A DNA stretch of 41,863 nt from a bacterium (GTDB lineage: Bacteria; 4484-113): the NCBI GenBank assembly GCA_029932365.1, contig JAOZQG010000003.1:9491-51353 (forward strand), written 5' to 3'. The first letter of the stretch is position 1. Every line of letters begins with the position of its first letter. Below are positions 18,215 to 26,583 of the stretch, one piece after another. The notes under the pieces were generated by a model. It saw only the letters and a list, made by a program, of their open reading frames with translations. It searched no databases and was not told where the DNA came from. Position numbers and translations under genes: made by a program.

Positions 18215-19167
18215 TACGCTTTATCCTCACGGGCTTGCAGGTCGAGCAGGCAATACGTTATCAGCGGGAACAGTATTTCCAGGTTGCCGGTGAGCGCGTA
18301 TCCTTTGCCGTGGGGCAGCGTCGGTCTGCGCACGATGTTTTCCTGAGGTCGGTAGTGCTGAATCATATCCAGATTCACGGCTGTGAAATTCTTGACTTCG
18401 TGGCCTAGATTGCGTGCAACCGACAGGCATTTCAGAAACACCTCGGGCAGCACCACGGCCGAACCGGCGTTGATAAACACGCCTCCCTCCAGCTTACTAA
18501 CAGCCGCTGCAAGCCTGCGGAAATCAATCTCCGTCGCTTTGCCTGTCGCAGCGCCATCAGCGCTCGGGTGCATGTGAATGATGTCAGTCCCGTAAGCGAC
18601 GTGTACCGTGAGCTGAATGCCTTTAGCGTGGCAGAAGTGCGCCAGCGAAATTTCACGAAACGGCAGCTCGCTTTCTGCGATCTTGCGCCCTACGGCGGCG
18701 CCAATGCCTTCGCCGCTGCTTGCGCCTTCAGCGATGGCGTTATTAAGAAACTCAGCAGTTTCCTTGGCCATCCCGAAACTGCCATCCTGTATTGCTTCAG
18801 TGACATCTTCGCTCGTTTCCCCGATCATCGCAAGCTCTACATCGTGGATAACGCCCGCCCCATTCATCGCTACGCACGTAATAAGGCCGGCATCAATCAG
18901 CTTGCTGATGTAAGGTGCCATGCCGAGCTTAATCTGGTGAGCGCCTGTAGCGAGGATAATCTCCTTGCTCTCCCGAGACGCTGCAACGATGCGTAAGCAT
19001 ATGTCCTTAAGGTCGCGAGCCCGCAAAATATCTGGCAGGGATTCGAGGAAACGTACGAAACTGCCCTCCGGCGGCAACACCTTGCCAAAGGACTCATTCT
19101 TCACGAGATTCTTTCGGTGCTTTAGCGGATAGGTTCGGACCTTGTCCAAATCAATAGGCTCCGTCAT
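18214..19167 (-). CDS. Conserved protein of unknown function, possibly deoxyhypusine-synthase-like
   Basis: A 317-aa cytoplasmic protein. Recognisable stretches are TYPLKHRKNLV at the N-terminus, GAHQIKLG, MNGAGVIHDVELA, GTDIIHMHPSADG, GGVFINAGSAVVLPEVF and NFTAVNLDMIQHYRP. I recall similar bacterial proteins annotated as hypothetical, sometimes as deoxyhypusine-synthase-related with a Rossmann-like NAD fold; I am not sure of that link and there is no eIF5A substrate in bacteria. ATG 19167 is chosen over the longer frame (to 19215) because AAAGGAG sits 6 nt upstream. The gene lies in an operon with alanine dehydrogenase and a CoA-transferase, which hints at amino-acid or carboxylate metabolism. 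Confidence 0.6.
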   Translation of the reverse strand: MTEPIDLDKVRTYPLKHRKNLVKNESFGKVLPPEGSFVRFLESLPDILRARDLKDICLRIVAASRESKEIILATGAHQIKLGMAPYISKLIDAGLITCVAMNGAGVIHDVELAMIGETSEDVTEAIQDGSFGMAKETAEFLNNAIAEGASSGEGIGAAVGRKIAESELPFREISLAHFCHAKGIQLTVHVAYGTDIIHMHPSADGAATGKATEIDFRRLAAAVSKLEGGVFINAGSAVVLPEVFLKCLSVARNLGHEVKNFTAVNLDMIQHYRPQENIVRRPTLPHGKGYALTGNLEILFPLITYCLLDLQAREDKA

Positions 19168-19284
19168 CAGCGGCTCCTTTGTCAGCCTTGCCCAGCTTAC
19201 AAGAAGCCGGGGCATTTCACAAGTACCGATAGCGTTTTCTTGCTAACGCGCTGTAACTATAGAGCCAGAGGCCGGTTATAAGGG

Positions 19285-20583
19285 TTAGAAGTACTTGTGT
19301 TTGACCGCAAACTCCTGGAGGCCTTCTCGGAAGTCAGGATGGGCTAGCTCTATGAGAGCCTTCGCACGCTGCCGGCGGGTCAGCCCGAAAAGGTTTACCA
19401 TCCCGTACTCGGTACAAACCCATCTCACGTCAGCGCGCGTGTCAGTTACGCCTGCACCTTCGGCCAAAGCACCCACGATACGAGAAACCTTACCGCGCTT
19501 TGCGGTAGAAGGCATTGCGATTACGGGCAGGCCGCCCTTGCTGCGCGCCGCGCCCCGGATGAAGTCGAGTTGGCCGCCAAAGCCTGAGTAGACCGAGGTT
19601 CCAATGGAATCGGAGTTTACCTGGCCGGTCAGGTCGATCGATATGCATGAGTTAAGCGCAACCATCTTGTCGTTTTGGGCTATGATAAATGGGTCGTTGG
19701 TGTACTCCACAGGATGCGCTTCGATGAACGGGTTGTTGTCAACATAGTCGTATAGCTTCTCGCTGCCCATCAGGAAGCAACAGATAACTTTTCCTGTGTG
19801 AATAGTCTTCTTATCTCCTGTGATGACGCCCAGGTTCATCAGCTCCATAGCGCCGTCGCTGAACATCTCCGTGTGGATGCCCAGGTCCCGCTTCTCTTTA
19901 AGGAAAAACAGCACCGCGTCCGGAATAGCGCCGATGCCCATCTGCATAGTGCTGCCGTCTTCAATGTGCTCCGCAATCAGACGGCCTATTTCGCGTGAGA
20001 CATCGTCAATATCGCCTGCGTGGTATTCGTATAAGGGGTGGTCGGCCTCAACGATTCGGTGAAGTTTGCTGATATGCACAAACGAATCCCCCAGAATACG
20101 GGGCATCCTGGGATTGATCTCGGCAATGACAAACCTGGAACTCCGGACTGCTGCGAGAGTCATTTCTACGCCGACGCCAAGGCTGCAGAAGCCGTGTTCA
20201 TCCGGCGGCGAGACTTGGACAAGCGAAACATCCAGGGGAAGAATGCGCTCGTAGAACAGCTTTGGTATCTCGTACAGGAAGATTGGTGTCCAGTCGGCTC
20301 GTCCTTCGTTTACCGCCTGGCGTACGTTACCTCCGCAGAAAAGCGCGTTATGGCGGAAATGCCCTTCCATTTCCGGGGCCGCGTAGGGGCAGTCGCCAAA
20401 GGTAAGAATGTGAATTATCTCCACGTTTTCCACCCGGTCGCGGATGTCCACCAGATGGTCTACTAAAACCTTCGGCGTAGCGGCACCAGGATGGATGTAA
20501 ACCCGCATACCGGATTCGATGACAGACAGCGCCTGGTCCACAGGAGCGACCTTGTCTTTATACTTCTGAAGCCAGGTGAACAT
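19285..20583 (-). CDS. Acetyl-CoA hydrolase/transferase family (4-hydroxybutyrate CoA-transferase-like)
   Basis: A 432-aa class I-type CoA-transferase that moves CoA between carboxylic acids through a glutamyl-CoA intermediate. The candidate catalytic Glu239 is in HTEMFSDG, matching Glu238 of the clostridial 4-hydroxybutyrate enzyme. Other family segments are VQVSPPDEHGFCSLG, MGIGAIPDAVL, GFGGQLDFIRGA and VCTEYGMVNLFG. The start follows the alanine dehydrogenase stop by 2 bp, so the two are cotranscribed. Which acids are used cannot be read from the sequence; acetate, propionate or 4-hydroxybutyrate are candidates. Confidence 0.88.
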   Translation of the reverse strand: MFTWLQKYKDKVAPVDQALSVIESGMRVYIHPGAATPKVLVDHLVDIRDRVENVEIIHILTFGDCPYAAPEMEGHFRHNALFCGGNVRQAVNEGRADWTPIFLYEIPKLFYERILPLDVSLVQVSPPDEHGFCSLGVGVEMTLAAVRSSRFVIAEINPRMPRILGDSFVHISKLHRIVEADHPLYEYHAGDIDDVSREIGRLIAEHIEDGSTMQMGIGAIPDAVLFFLKEKRDLGIHTEMFSDGAMELMNLGVITGDKKTIHTGKVICCFLMGSEKLYDYVDNNPFIEAHPVEYTNDPFIIAQNDKMVALNSCISIDLTGQVNSDSIGTSVYSGFGGQLDFIRGAARSKGGLPVIAMPSTAKRGKVSRIVGALAEGAGVTDTRADVRWVCTEYGMVNLFGLTRRQRAKALIELAHPDFREGLQEFAVKHKYF

Positions 20584-20585
20584 GA

Positions 20586-21710
20586 TTACTTGGCCTCCCG
20601 CGAAGGCGCCCCAGGTGTACGCTTCTGGTGGTGCAGTTCATGCAACGGCGGGTGCAGGATGTTCCCTTCTACGATGAAAGCGCCGGAGCGAAAAATCTCG
20701 CCTTCCTCGATTACTTTCAGCGGTTCGCTGGCGGCACCGAGCTGGCGCAGCAGCGGGATCAGCGCGTTATTGTGAGCGCGGGACGCGGTGCGTGCAACGT
20801 TGCTCGTAAGGTTGGGCACGCAGTAGTGCAAAATCCCGTCCACTGTATAGATCGGATCCGAGAGTGTTGTGGGTCGGCTGCTCTCGGCGAGGCCTCCCTG
20901 ATCAATTGACGCATCGATTATCAGGGAGCGCGGCATCATTTCCTTCAGCATTTCGTGCGTAATCAGCTTCGGAGCGGTTTCTCCGGGCTTGTGGGCTGCG
21001 CCAATAATAACGTCAGCAAACGATACGAGCTTGCGTATTGAGCGATCGGTACTCATCAGCGTGTTGATACTGCCGAGAAAGTCCCTGTCGAGCTGCTGGA
21101 GCTTGCGGAAGTCGGTATCAAGGACAAGAACGGCAGCGCCGGCCTGGATAAGAGTAAGGGCGGCGTGATACCCGAACACGCCGCCGCCGATAATCCCGAC
21201 AACTGCCGCAGGGACGCCGGGAGTGCCGATCAGCAGCTTGCCCCGACCGCCTTCCTGAGTTTCCATATATCGGGCGGCGATTTGGGGCATCATACGCCCG
21301 CCAATCTCACTTGCAGGTGTACGCAAAGGTGCGTAATTCTCTTCTGTCATCTCCTCGTAGCAAAGCGTCGTGACTCCTTTCTCCGTGAGAACATCAAGAA
21401 GGGACTTAGGGGCTACCAGCAGGTGCATAAAGGCGCCGATAATCTGCCCTTCGCGGATATAATCGTATTCCTTTGGGGTGGGAGCTTTGACCTTGCAAAC
21501 CACTTGTGCGCGTCCATAGACTTCCTCCGGTGAGAAGACTATCTCCGCGCCGCAAGCGTGGTATTCGCTATCGGTGAATCCCGCATCGTCTCCGCAGTCC
21601 TTCTCGCAGAACACTCTGTGGCCTGCGTCAACCAGTTCCCTGACTCCTGTCGGAGTCATTCCCACGCGGTACTCGTCGGTTCGAACTTCCTTGGGAATCC
21701 CAAAATCCAT
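20586..21710 (-). CDS. ald: Alanine dehydrogenase
   Basis: A 374-aa NAD-dependent enzyme interconverting L-alanine with pyruvate and ammonia. The N-terminus MDFGIPKEVRTDEYRVGMTP, Lys75 (KVKAP) and His96 (AFMHL) match the substrate-binding Lys74/His95 of the family, and IGGGVFG is the NAD-binding loop; IDASIDQGG and DGILHYCVPN follow. The segment after HYCVPN departs from the usual NMPGAVPRTST version, so a related specificity is possible. The ATG has AGGAGG upstream. It heads the minus-strand operon running to 16079. Confidence 0.88.
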   Translation of the reverse strand: MDFGIPKEVRTDEYRVGMTPTGVRELVDAGHRVFCEKDCGDDAGFTDSEYHACGAEIVFSPEEVYGRAQVVCKVKAPTPKEYDYIREGQIIGAFMHLLVAPKSLLDVLTEKGVTTLCYEEMTEENYAPLRTPASEIGGRMMPQIAARYMETQEGGRGKLLIGTPGVPAAVVGIIGGGVFGYHAALTLIQAGAAVLVLDTDFRKLQQLDRDFLGSINTLMSTDRSIRKLVSFADVIIGAAHKPGETAPKLITHEMLKEMMPRSLIIDASIDQGGLAESSRPTTLSDPIYTVDGILHYCVPNLTSNVARTASRAHNNALIPLLRQLGAASEPLKVIEEGEIFRSGAFIVEGNILHPPLHELHHQKRTPGAPSREAK

Positions 21711-21794
21711 ACCAGTCCTCCTGAAGACTGCATGTGAAGCTTATCACAAACAGCCGTTAAACACGAACTCAATCGTCTTACGCAGATAACCCTG

Positions 21795-21803
21795 TGCTAG
21801 AAT
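21795..21803 (+). promoter_or_regulatory. Extended -10 box TGCTAGAAT before the epimerase gene
   Basis: TAGAAT at 21798-21803 preceded by TGC. The predicted leader of about 24 nt has no obvious ribosome-binding site before the ATG at 21834. The box lies in the 123-bp gap between two divergent genes. Confidence 0.5.
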
Positions 21804-21833
21804 ACCAGAGACCACGCCCTGAGACAACATATT

Positions 21834-22775
21834 ATGTCGCGATTCCTGGTTACCGGGGGAGCGGGCTTTATTGGCTCGAACTTGGTTAGGCATTTAGCCG
21901 CCGCCGGAGAGCGTGTCCGCGTAATCGACGATATGTCTACGGGCCGTCGGGAGAACCTGGCGGACATCCTGCCCGACATAGAGCTGGTGGAGGAGACTGT
22001 CTGCAATCCTGAAGCCTGCCGCCGAGCTGTCGACGGAATCGATTATGTCCTGCATCAGGCGGCGCTCGGTAGCGTGCCCCGTTCCGTCAAGGACCCACAG
22101 GCGTCTAATGAAGCCAATGTAACGGGCACGCTCAATATGCTTGTTGCGGCGCGCGATAGTGGTGTGCGCCGTTTCGTCTGCGCTGGCAGCAGCAGTATCT
22201 ATGGCGACACGAAGGAGCTTCCCAAGGTCGAAACGATGCCCTCTAATCCGATTTCCCCCTACGGTGTCACGAAAGCTGCAAAAGAACACTACTGCCGGGT
22301 GTTCACTAGGGTCTACGGGCTGTCCACGGTCGTGCTTCACTATTTCAACGTGTACGGGCCCCGCCAGGATCCGCAGTCAGCCTATGCAGCGGTGATTCCG
22401 CGTTTCGTGAGCGCGCTGCTAAGGGGTGAGCGGGCCGTCATTTACGGCGACGGACTGCAAACCAGGGATTTTACATATATCGACGACTGCATTGCGGCCA
22501 ACCTGCTAGCGTGCAAGGCTGAGAGCGATGTGGATGGTGAAGCGTTCAACATCTCGTACGGGCAGCAGGTATCCATCCGCGCTGTCTATGACGTCATCTG
22601 TGAGCTCCTCGGGGCGGACGTGGAGCCCGTGTACGCCGACCCCCGGCCGGGCGACGTCCGCGACTCGCTCGCAGATACAGCGAAGGCGCGAAAGATGCTG
22701 GGATACAGCCCGCAGTACGACATCCGGGCCGGGCTGGAGAAGGCCATAGGCTGGTATCGGGAGCATCTAACCTGA
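21834..22775 (+). CDS. NAD-dependent sugar-nucleotide epimerase (UDP-GlcNAc/UDP-Glc 4-epimerase type)
   Basis: A 313-aa extended short-chain dehydrogenase. The NAD loop is TGGAGFIGS at the N-terminus; the catalytic set is Ser119-121, Tyr143 and Lys147 (SPYGVTK). HQAALGSVPRSVKDP resembles the WbpP/Gne group that interconverts UDP-GlcNAc and UDP-GalNAc, and YFNVYGPRQDP is typical of the superfamily. It precedes a flippase and a glycosyltransferase, so it probably supplies a sugar nucleotide for a surface polysaccharide. Confidence 0.88.
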   Translation: MSRFLVTGGAGFIGSNLVRHLAAAGERVRVIDDMSTGRRENLADILPDIELVEETVCNPEACRRAVDGIDYVLHQAALGSVPRSVKDPQASNEANVTGTLNMLVAARDSGVRRFVCAGSSSIYGDTKELPKVETMPSNPISPYGVTKAAKEHYCRVFTRVYGLSTVVLHYFNVYGPRQDPQSAYAAVIPRFVSALLRGERAVIYGDGLQTRDFTYIDDCIAANLLACKAESDVDGEAFNISYGQQVSIRAVYDVICELLGADVEPVYADPRPGDVRDSLADTAKARKMLGYSPQYDIRAGLEKAIGWYREHLT

Positions 22776-22785
22776 TGACCGGCTC

Positions 22786-22811
22786 AAGCGTCCTCCCGCA
22801 GCGCTTTTTTT
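22786..22811 (+). terminator. Possible weak Rho-independent terminator after the epimerase gene
   Basis: AAGCG at 22786-22790 pairs with CGCTT at 22802-22806 around an 11-nt loop, followed by a run of Ts to 22811. The stem is only 5 bp, so termination would be partial at best. Confidence 0.3.
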
Positions 22812-22883
22812 GCTTTGCCCGCATTTATAGATGCTAACTAATGGCGACTTAACTGCCATAAGATCCGCCAGGGCGTTAAAGGG

Positions 22884-24197
22884 ATGAGTTTCGTCCGACA
22901 GGGAGTGGGTACGCTGGCCAGCCGCACAGCCCTTTATGCGGCGGCGTTCTTCGCGAACATTCTCATTGCCCGTTTCCTGGGCCCCGAAGGCAAGGGTCAG
23001 GTCAGCCTGGTTATCTTCACTATTACCATCGTGATCGATCTTGCCGCGATGGGCGTTCCCTCAGCGCTTGTTTTCTTTGTGGGCCAACGGTTGCACGATG
23101 TCCGCCGCCTGTTCGGAGCGGGAGTTGTTCTTTATGCCGCGCTGGTAGTCGCTTTCAGCCTGCTTTATCTCGCTGTTATCCCGCATCTGCACGACACGCT
23201 GTTCTCGAAGCTTCCGCTCTGGCTTATGTACTTCCTTCTGCTCGCCTTCCCTATAACCTCGGCTACTCGTTATGCCCAGCACATCGCGCTTGGCCTGCGC
23301 CAGGTCTTCCGCTTCAACTTCGTATCGGTTCTCGACCGCGCTGGCTATGTGACTTTGCTGCTGATAATTCTCTGGGGGCTGGAACGCAGCGTAGTCGGCG
23401 TGGTTGCGGCTGAAGTCCTGGCGCGGCTGATTTCGTGCACTGTGGCGCTTTACTGGCTGCTGTCCACGGTTAAGCCGGTGCTGGGCTTCGGTCGCAAGGT
23501 GATGACGTCCCTGCTCGGCTATGGACTGCGGGCGCACCTGATGCTGGTAATCGCGCTCATTTCCTATCGCGTCGGATTGTATGTCCTTCGCTATTTCCAT
23601 GACGACGCCACGGTGGGTCAATACTCTATCGCACTCAACGTTGCGGAAGTGCTCCTATTTATCCCCAACTCCTTCGGTATAATTTTGTTCTCGCGCACCA
23701 GCGGCAGCACTAAAGAAGAAGCTGACCGCTTTACACCGATTGCGGCGCGAAATGTTTTGCTGGTAACGATTATCGCCGCAGCGGTTCTGGCAATTGCAGC
23801 TCCGGTACTCGTGCCCCTGGTATTCGGCCGTGACTTCAGGCCCGCGGTATCGCCTTTCTTTGTGCTTCTGCCGGGAGTGGTGATCTTTGCCCTCTATCGC
23901 GTATTGTCCTACGACATCATCGGGCGCGGATTCCCCCTCCGCGTTTCCATAGCGTCGGCCACCGGTCTGCTGGCCAATCTGGCTACGGCAATAATACTGG
24001 TACCGGCGATGGGCGCGATGGGCGCAGCCTGGGGGAACTTCGCGGGTTATGTGGTGACTACTATCATAATCACCTATATATTCCTGCGGCTATCAGGCAA
24101 CCGGCTGGCTGACGTTATCTTCTGGAGGCGTGGCGACTTTCGCCACTACCGCAACATCATAGACAAGCTTCGCGGCAGCCCCCCAACTGAGGAGTAG
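22884..24197 (+). CDS. Wzx-type polysaccharide flippase
   Basis: A 437-aa integral membrane protein with about 12-14 hydrophobic segments. The N-terminus GVGTLASRTALYAAAFFANI and IARFLGPEGKGQVSLV are typical of the Polysacc_synt/Wzx family, which flips lipid-linked oligosaccharides across the inner membrane. The late segment AMGAMGAAWGNFAGYV also fits. It lies between an epimerase and a GT4 glycosyltransferase. The ATG is preceded by AAAGGG. Confidence 0.85.
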   Translation: MSFVRQGVGTLASRTALYAAAFFANILIARFLGPEGKGQVSLVIFTITIVIDLAAMGVPSALVFFVGQRLHDVRRLFGAGVVLYAALVVAFSLLYLAVIPHLHDTLFSKLPLWLMYFLLLAFPITSATRYAQHIALGLRQVFRFNFVSVLDRAGYVTLLLIILWGLERSVVGVVAAEVLARLISCTVALYWLLSTVKPVLGFGRKVMTSLLGYGLRAHLMLVIALISYRVGLYVLRYFHDDATVGQYSIALNVAEVLLFIPNSFGIILFSRTSGSTKEEADRFTPIAARNVLLVTIIAAAVLAIAAPVLVPLVFGRDFRPAVSPFFVLLPGVVIFALYRVLSYDIIGRGFPLRVSIASATGLLANLATAIILVPAMGAMGAAWGNFAGYVVTTIIITYIFLRLSGNRLADVIFWRRGDFRHYRNIIDKLRGSPPTEE

Positions 24198-24218
24198 CGG
24201 CTTCGCGTAATCCACCAA

Positions 24219-24227
24219 TGCTAGAAT
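24219..24227 (+). promoter_or_regulatory. Extended -10 box TGCTAGAAT, leaderless start of the glycosyltransferase gene
   Basis: TAGAAT at 24222-24227 with TGC in front ends 8 nt before the ATG at 24236. An upstream in-frame ATG at 24218 overlaps this box and would not be on such a transcript. Confidence 0.5.
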
Positions 24228-24235
24228 CTCAGGCG

Positions 24236-25426
24236 ATGGGATCGGGTCCGATAAAGGTGCTGCAGGTTGCCGGAGTGGACCATTCTTTCAACCTGTATCT
24301 CCGCGCCTTGATCGACGCGATGCAGGCTGAAGGCTGGCAGGTGGATATCGCGGCCACACTTTCGGGTGGTGAGGATGAACTGCGTAAGCGCGGATTTCGG
24401 GTATTCCCTGTGCCCTATGGTCGTATGAGGGAAGTAATCCCCCTCTGGCGTCGCCTGTGGATGCTTGTACGCCTTATGCGGCGGGAGCGCTATCACGTTG
24501 TGCACACGCACAATCCGCTGGCGGCTTTTGTCGGACGGATCGCGGCGCGCATTAGCCGAGTACCGGTCGTCGTCTATACGGTGCACGGCTTCAACTTCCA
24601 CGAATACACGCCCCCGCTGCGCCGCTTTATGAGTATGCTCGCAGAGCGTGTCGTCGGCCGCTGGACGCATCTTGTATTCTCCCAGAGTAAAGAAGACTAC
24701 GAGCTGATTGTGCGCGAGCGAATTGTGGAGCCTGGCCGCGCCCTTTGGATTGGCAACGGCATTGATCCTGCGGTATTCAATCCCGACAGGTTCCCTCCCG
24801 AGGAGCGCCGACTTATCCGCGAAAAGCTGGGGATCCCCGAAAGCGTAAGAGTTGCAGGTATGCTCACGCGTTACTCCTACGAAAAAGGAATGTTCGAGTT
24901 CATACGGGCAGCGTCGGCGATCTCGCAGCGTATGCGCGACGCCTGGTTTATGATTGTCGGAGGGGCCATATGGGGGAACCGCAACCGGCCGACCGATGAA
25001 ATCCTGCGTGCCTACGCTGAGGAGCACGGGGTATCCGACCGGCTAGTGCTTCCCGGATTCTGTAAAGATGCAGCGGCGATGATGGCTGCGATGGATGTGT
25101 TCTGTCTACCCTCGTATCGGGAGGGGCTACCGCGCTCGATAATTGAAGCTATGGCAATGAAGCTTCCGGTAGTGGCGACCGACATCCGCGGCTGCCGCGA
25201 AGAAGTGATACCGGACGAGACGGGCTTTTTGGTGCCCCCGCGCGATGCGGAAACGCTCGCCACGGCACTGGAGCGCCTTCTCGCCGACATCCAGCTGTCC
25301 GCTTCGTTTGGCAAACGCGCCCGCGATATAGTCCTGCGCGATTATGTTGAAAGCGACGTGGTGCGCAGGCAGATTGACGCTATCAAACGGGTGCTGGACG
25401 AACATAAGCGAGATTCCTGCGGATGA
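24236..25426 (+). CDS. GT4-family glycosyltransferase
   Basis: A 396-aa cytoplasmic or membrane-associated glycosyltransferase of the GT-B fold. The N-terminal domain carries VLQVAGVDHSFN and HTHNPLAAFVGRIAA; the C-terminal domain has NGIDPAVFNP, GMLTRYSYEKGM and the nucleotide-sugar motif REGLPRSIIEAM (EX7E type). Members add a sugar to a lipid-linked glycan. ATG 24236 is preferred to 24218 because a -10 box sits between them. It follows the flippase by about 40 bp and completes the glycan cluster. Confidence 0.88.
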   Translation: MGSGPIKVLQVAGVDHSFNLYLRALIDAMQAEGWQVDIAATLSGGEDELRKRGFRVFPVPYGRMREVIPLWRRLWMLVRLMRRERYHVVHTHNPLAAFVGRIAARISRVPVVVYTVHGFNFHEYTPPLRRFMSMLAERVVGRWTHLVFSQSKEDYELIVRERIVEPGRALWIGNGIDPAVFNPDRFPPEERRLIREKLGIPESVRVAGMLTRYSYEKGMFEFIRAASAISQRMRDAWFMIVGGAIWGNRNRPTDEILRAYAEEHGVSDRLVLPGFCKDAAAMMAAMDVFCLPSYREGLPRSIIEAMAMKLPVVATDIRGCREEVIPDETGFLVPPRDAETLATALERLLADIQLSASFGKRARDIVLRDYVESDVVRRQIDAIKRVLDEHKRDSCG

Positions 25427-25473
25427 ACCCGTGTGTCGTAACCGCCATATGCGGACTTGAACTGCGCTCTGTG

Positions 25474-26574
25474 CTATTTCTTCTTCGGCTCAGCCGCAAC
25501 CAGCATCCCGCAAGCGGCTGATATTTCCCGTCCGCGGCTACGCCGGTAAGTCGCAGTGACACCCGCAGCTTTCAGGTAATTCTGGAATTTCTCCGCCTCC
25601 GCCTGTGGAGTTGCGCGAAACCTAACAACCGGTGAAGGGTTAAACTCTATAAGATTAATGTGGTAGGACTTGAATCCCCGAAACCGGCTTCGCAGGCGGG
25701 AGGGCGGGACGGTCTTCCGCTGCCGGGGAACAACGCCGTAGGCTAAAGACGCCAAAGCCGCTGCATCTTCCAGCGAATCGTTTACGCCATCAAGTAAAAT
25801 GTATTCTAAAGTCACCTTTCCCAGCCCTTCGGACATAACTAGCTCATCGAACAGGCCGCTGAGGGGAAGGCGCGCAGCCATGGGCATGTGCCGCTTGCGC
25901 TGTCCGTCTTCCGTGAAATGAAGGGAGAGAGCAAGTCCCGCTCCCGGGAGCTCTCGGGCAAGACGGGAGATGCCGCCCTTTAGTCCCACTGTGGAAACGG
26001 TGAGCCGCCGCGGGGAGCAAGCCTGGCCGTCAGGATGCACCAAGTGCTTCAGTGCTAGCACAACCTGTTTAAAGTTAGCCAGCGGCTCGCCCATCCCCAT
26101 CAGGAGTACGCGATACGACGAAAGACCATGTTCGTTGGCAAGGTGGTAGACCTGGTGCAGCATTTCCCCTGCCAGCAGGTTTCGCGTTAGCCCGAGTGTG
26201 CCGGTGGCGCAGAAGCTGCAATGAAAGCTGCATCCGGCCTGCGTGCTTATGCAGAGGGAACTTCCGCTGCGCGACGGGAGATAGACCGCCTCAAAAAGCG
26301 CGTTGTCGTCGGCGCGAAACAGATGCTTAACTGCGCCATCGCGGCTCTTTATCCTGTGAGTTACCTTGGCCAGTGTCAAGGGAAACTGCTGGGCGAGATT
26401 CTGCCGCATCTGTTTTGGCAGGTTGGTCATCTTCTCGTAATCGAGCACTCGTTGCGCGTGAAGCCATGAGTAGAGCTGTTGAGCGCGGTAATCCGGCCCA
26501 TTAATAGTAGCGGGTTCGCGTCGCCATTCCTCTTGCGTAAAGCCCAGCGGATCGCTATCGCCAATACGTTCCAA
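25474..26574 (-). CDS. rlmN: Dual-specificity 23S rRNA/tRNA adenine C2 methyltransferase, radical SAM
   Basis: A 366-aa radical SAM enzyme that methylates C2 of A2503 in 23S rRNA and A37 of some tRNAs. The iron-sulfur motif is CSFHCSFC (Cys115, 119, 122) and the mechanistic cysteine is Cys355 in AACGML. GMGEPLANF, RLTVSTVG and NLIEFNPSP are characteristic. A basic stretch of about 20 residues (PRQRKTVPPSRLRSRFRGF) is inserted before NLIEFNP compared with ordinary RlmN. The substrate loop reads LSLHFTEDGQRKRHMPM where LSLNAP is usual. The start is TTG 26574; no ATG occurs before residue 49. It follows the lipoprotein gene by 9 bp. Confidence 0.9.
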   Translation of the reverse strand: MERIGDSDPLGFTQEEWRREPATINGPDYRAQQLYSWLHAQRVLDYEKMTNLPKQMRQNLAQQFPLTLAKVTHRIKSRDGAVKHLFRADDNALFEAVYLPSRSGSSLCISTQAGCSFHCSFCATGTLGLTRNLLAGEMLHQVYHLANEHGLSSYRVLLMGMGEPLANFKQVVLALKHLVHPDGQACSPRRLTVSTVGLKGGISRLARELPGAGLALSLHFTEDGQRKRHMPMAARLPLSGLFDELVMSEGLGKVTLEYILLDGVNDSLEDAAALASLAYGVVPRQRKTVPPSRLRSRFRGFKSYHINLIEFNPSPVVRFRATPQAEAEKFQNYLKAAGVTATYRRSRGREISAACGMLVAAEPKKK

Positions 26575-26583
26575 CGGTGCCGC

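Noticed and set aside
24218-24235. Earlier ATG (24218) as the glycosyltransferase start
   Set aside because: It overlaps the -10 box and adds six residues outside the conserved start; ATG 24236 is used.
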